From Vreelandella boliviensis LC1 (lineage in GTDB: Bacteria; Pseudomonadota; Gammaproteobacteria; Pseudomonadales; Halomonadaceae), in the NCBI RefSeq assembly GCF_000236035.1, contig NZ_JH393259.1, positions 62,001 through 126,000 of the forward strand: a DNA stretch of 64,000 nucleotides, read 5' to 3'. Below are positions 63,194 through 64,000 of the stretch, one piece after another. Position 1 is the first letter of the stretch; each line of letters starts with the position of its first letter. The position numbers and the translations under genes were made by a program. The notes under the pieces are model-generated. The model was not told the DNA's origin. It did no database searches and was given only the letters and a program-made list of their open reading frames with translations.

Positions 63194-64000
63194 GCAGCAT
63201 AGCTTCCTTTGGCTAGCAAACGCGTGGCGGCGCCGGGGGCCATCGCGTTGTTGATCCAATCAAATTGCGTTTCAGGTGACACTAACGCATTGAACTGCTG
63301 CTTAAGCGCACGCTGTTGAGGCGGCGTAAAGCGTTGGTCATCGCTTAGGTACCAGCCAACATGTTTGCGTGCGATACGAACGCCCATGGTGGTGCCATAA
63401 AACTCATGCAACGCTTCTACGTGTCCGTGAAGCACTTGGTGACGCTCCGTAAGGCTTGGCAACGCCATCCGTTCTCCATGTTGGAGGTAGTAGCTGATCT
63501 GTTGAAAGATCCAAGGGTTGCCTTGAGCGCCACGGCCAACCATCACTGCATCAGCGCCAGTGTAAGCGAGTACCTCGGCAGCTTTTTCCGGGCTTGTTAT
63601 GTCGCCGTTGGCAATCACCGGGATCGAAAGGTGAGATTTGATCTCAGCAATTGTGTCGTACTCTGCCTGTCCAGTATAGCGCTGCTGGCGATGACGGCCA
63701 TGCACGGCGAGTGCTTGAATGCCTGCTGACTCGGCAAGCCGGGCTATGCGCAGGGCATTGTTTGATTCGGCGCACCATCCCGTGCGGATTTTCAGCGTCA
63801 CGGGTATATCAACCGCTGCTACCACCGCATCGAGAATCTCGGCCACCAAGGCTTCATCACGAAGGAGCGCCGACCCTGCCGCTTTGTTACATACTTTTTT
63901 AGCCGGGCAACCCATGTTGATATCAATAATCTGCGCGCCCAGTTCGGCATTTAAGCGCGCAGCCTGGGCGAGCATATCAGCGTCGCCCCCGGCGATTTGC
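63190..64000 (-). CDS. dusB: tRNA-dihydrouridine synthase B, 3' part (gene continues beyond the right edge)
   Basis: About 269 C-terminal codons of an FMN-dependent enzyme that reduces uridines in the tRNA D-loop. Visible: [21 protein letters not shown] with the catalytic Cys, VTLKIRTGW, the FMN-phosphate site VIANGDITS and [17 protein letters not shown]. The frame stays open to the window edge ([12 protein letters not shown]...), so the start lies outside. It is co-transcribed with fis. Confidence 0.95.
   Translation of the reverse strand, partial: QIAGGDADMLAQAARLNAELGAQIIDINMGCPAKKVCNKAAGSALLRDEALVAEILDAVVAAVDIPVTLKIRTGWCAESNNALRIARLAESAGIQALAVHGRHRQQRYTGQAEYDTIAEIKSHLSIPVIANGDITSPEKAAEVLAYTGADAVMVGRGAQGNPWIFQQISYYLQHGERMALPSLTERHQVLHGHVEALHEFYGTTMGVRIARKHVGWYLSDDQRFTPPQQRALKQQFNALVSPETQFDWINNAMAPGAATRLLAKGSYAA

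Overview
The window looks like chromosome from a moderately halophilic gammaproteobacterium of the Halomonas type. The basis is gene content: a choline-to-betaine operon (betIBA), an N-type ATPase, several cation and organic-solute transporters, and a Gammaproteobacteria-style dusB-fis pair, 4.5S RNA and tRNAs. I could run no database search, so the genus is an inference. No rRNA, CRISPR array, prophage or replication origin is visible.

Layout. 1-7.1 kb (minus): a glycerol ABC-importer operon, glpSTPQUV, followed by glpD, which runs off the left edge. A GlpR-like palindrome lies upstream of glpS. 7.2-15 kb: fadE (acyl-CoA dehydrogenase), then betA-betB-betI with a BetI-like operator shared with a divergent choline-binding protein gene, then tRNA-Met(CAT) and the 4.5S RNA. 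15.3-30.2 kb: an accessory-looking block. It holds a decayed CDF cation transporter, a small thioredoxin-fold protein with an ArsP/YraQ-type permease, an acetate kinase / MaoC-phosphotransacetylase / PHA-synthase operon, a Crp/Fnr regulator, a complete nine-gene N-ATPase operon (atpDCQRBEFAG) and an internally deleted IS3-family element.

30.2-41 kb: a lipid A/LPS modification locus (GT9 glycosyltransferase, dgkA, PAP2 phosphatase, eptA) divergent from a PmrA/PmrB two-component system. The shared intergenic region carries two oppositely oriented PmrA-box-like sites. Then come a TIGR01777 epimerase, a decayed membrane-transporter remnant (probably bile-acid/sodium symporter type), a DUF3750 protein and a Xre-RES toxin-antitoxin pair. 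40.6-49.1 kb: mntR with a divergent Mn/Zn ABC importer, an uncharacterised DUF1538-DUF1538-PII-like operon, a GntP-type permease and an NhaC-superfamily antiporter. 49.1-64 kb: mostly housekeeping genes: trmJ, groESL with a sigma-32-like promoter, fxsA, an SDR reductase, two envelope proteins, tRNA-Leu(TAG), comF, srkA, folE, a succinate-semialdehyde-type dehydrogenase, purH, fis, and dusB running off the right edge.

How the genes fit together. Glycerol is imported and oxidised by the glp block, and choline is converted to the osmoprotectant betaine by BetAB. EptA consumes phosphatidylethanolamine and releases diacylglycerol, which DgkA in the same operon can recycle. The N-ATPase beside an acyl-phosphate/acetate-kinase and PHA module suggests a transferable energy-stress package. 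The least understood loci are the DUF1538/PII operon, the 15-30 kb block, and a recurring pattern of 12-13 bp tandem duplications in gene leaders (glpS, fadE, trmJ, folE).
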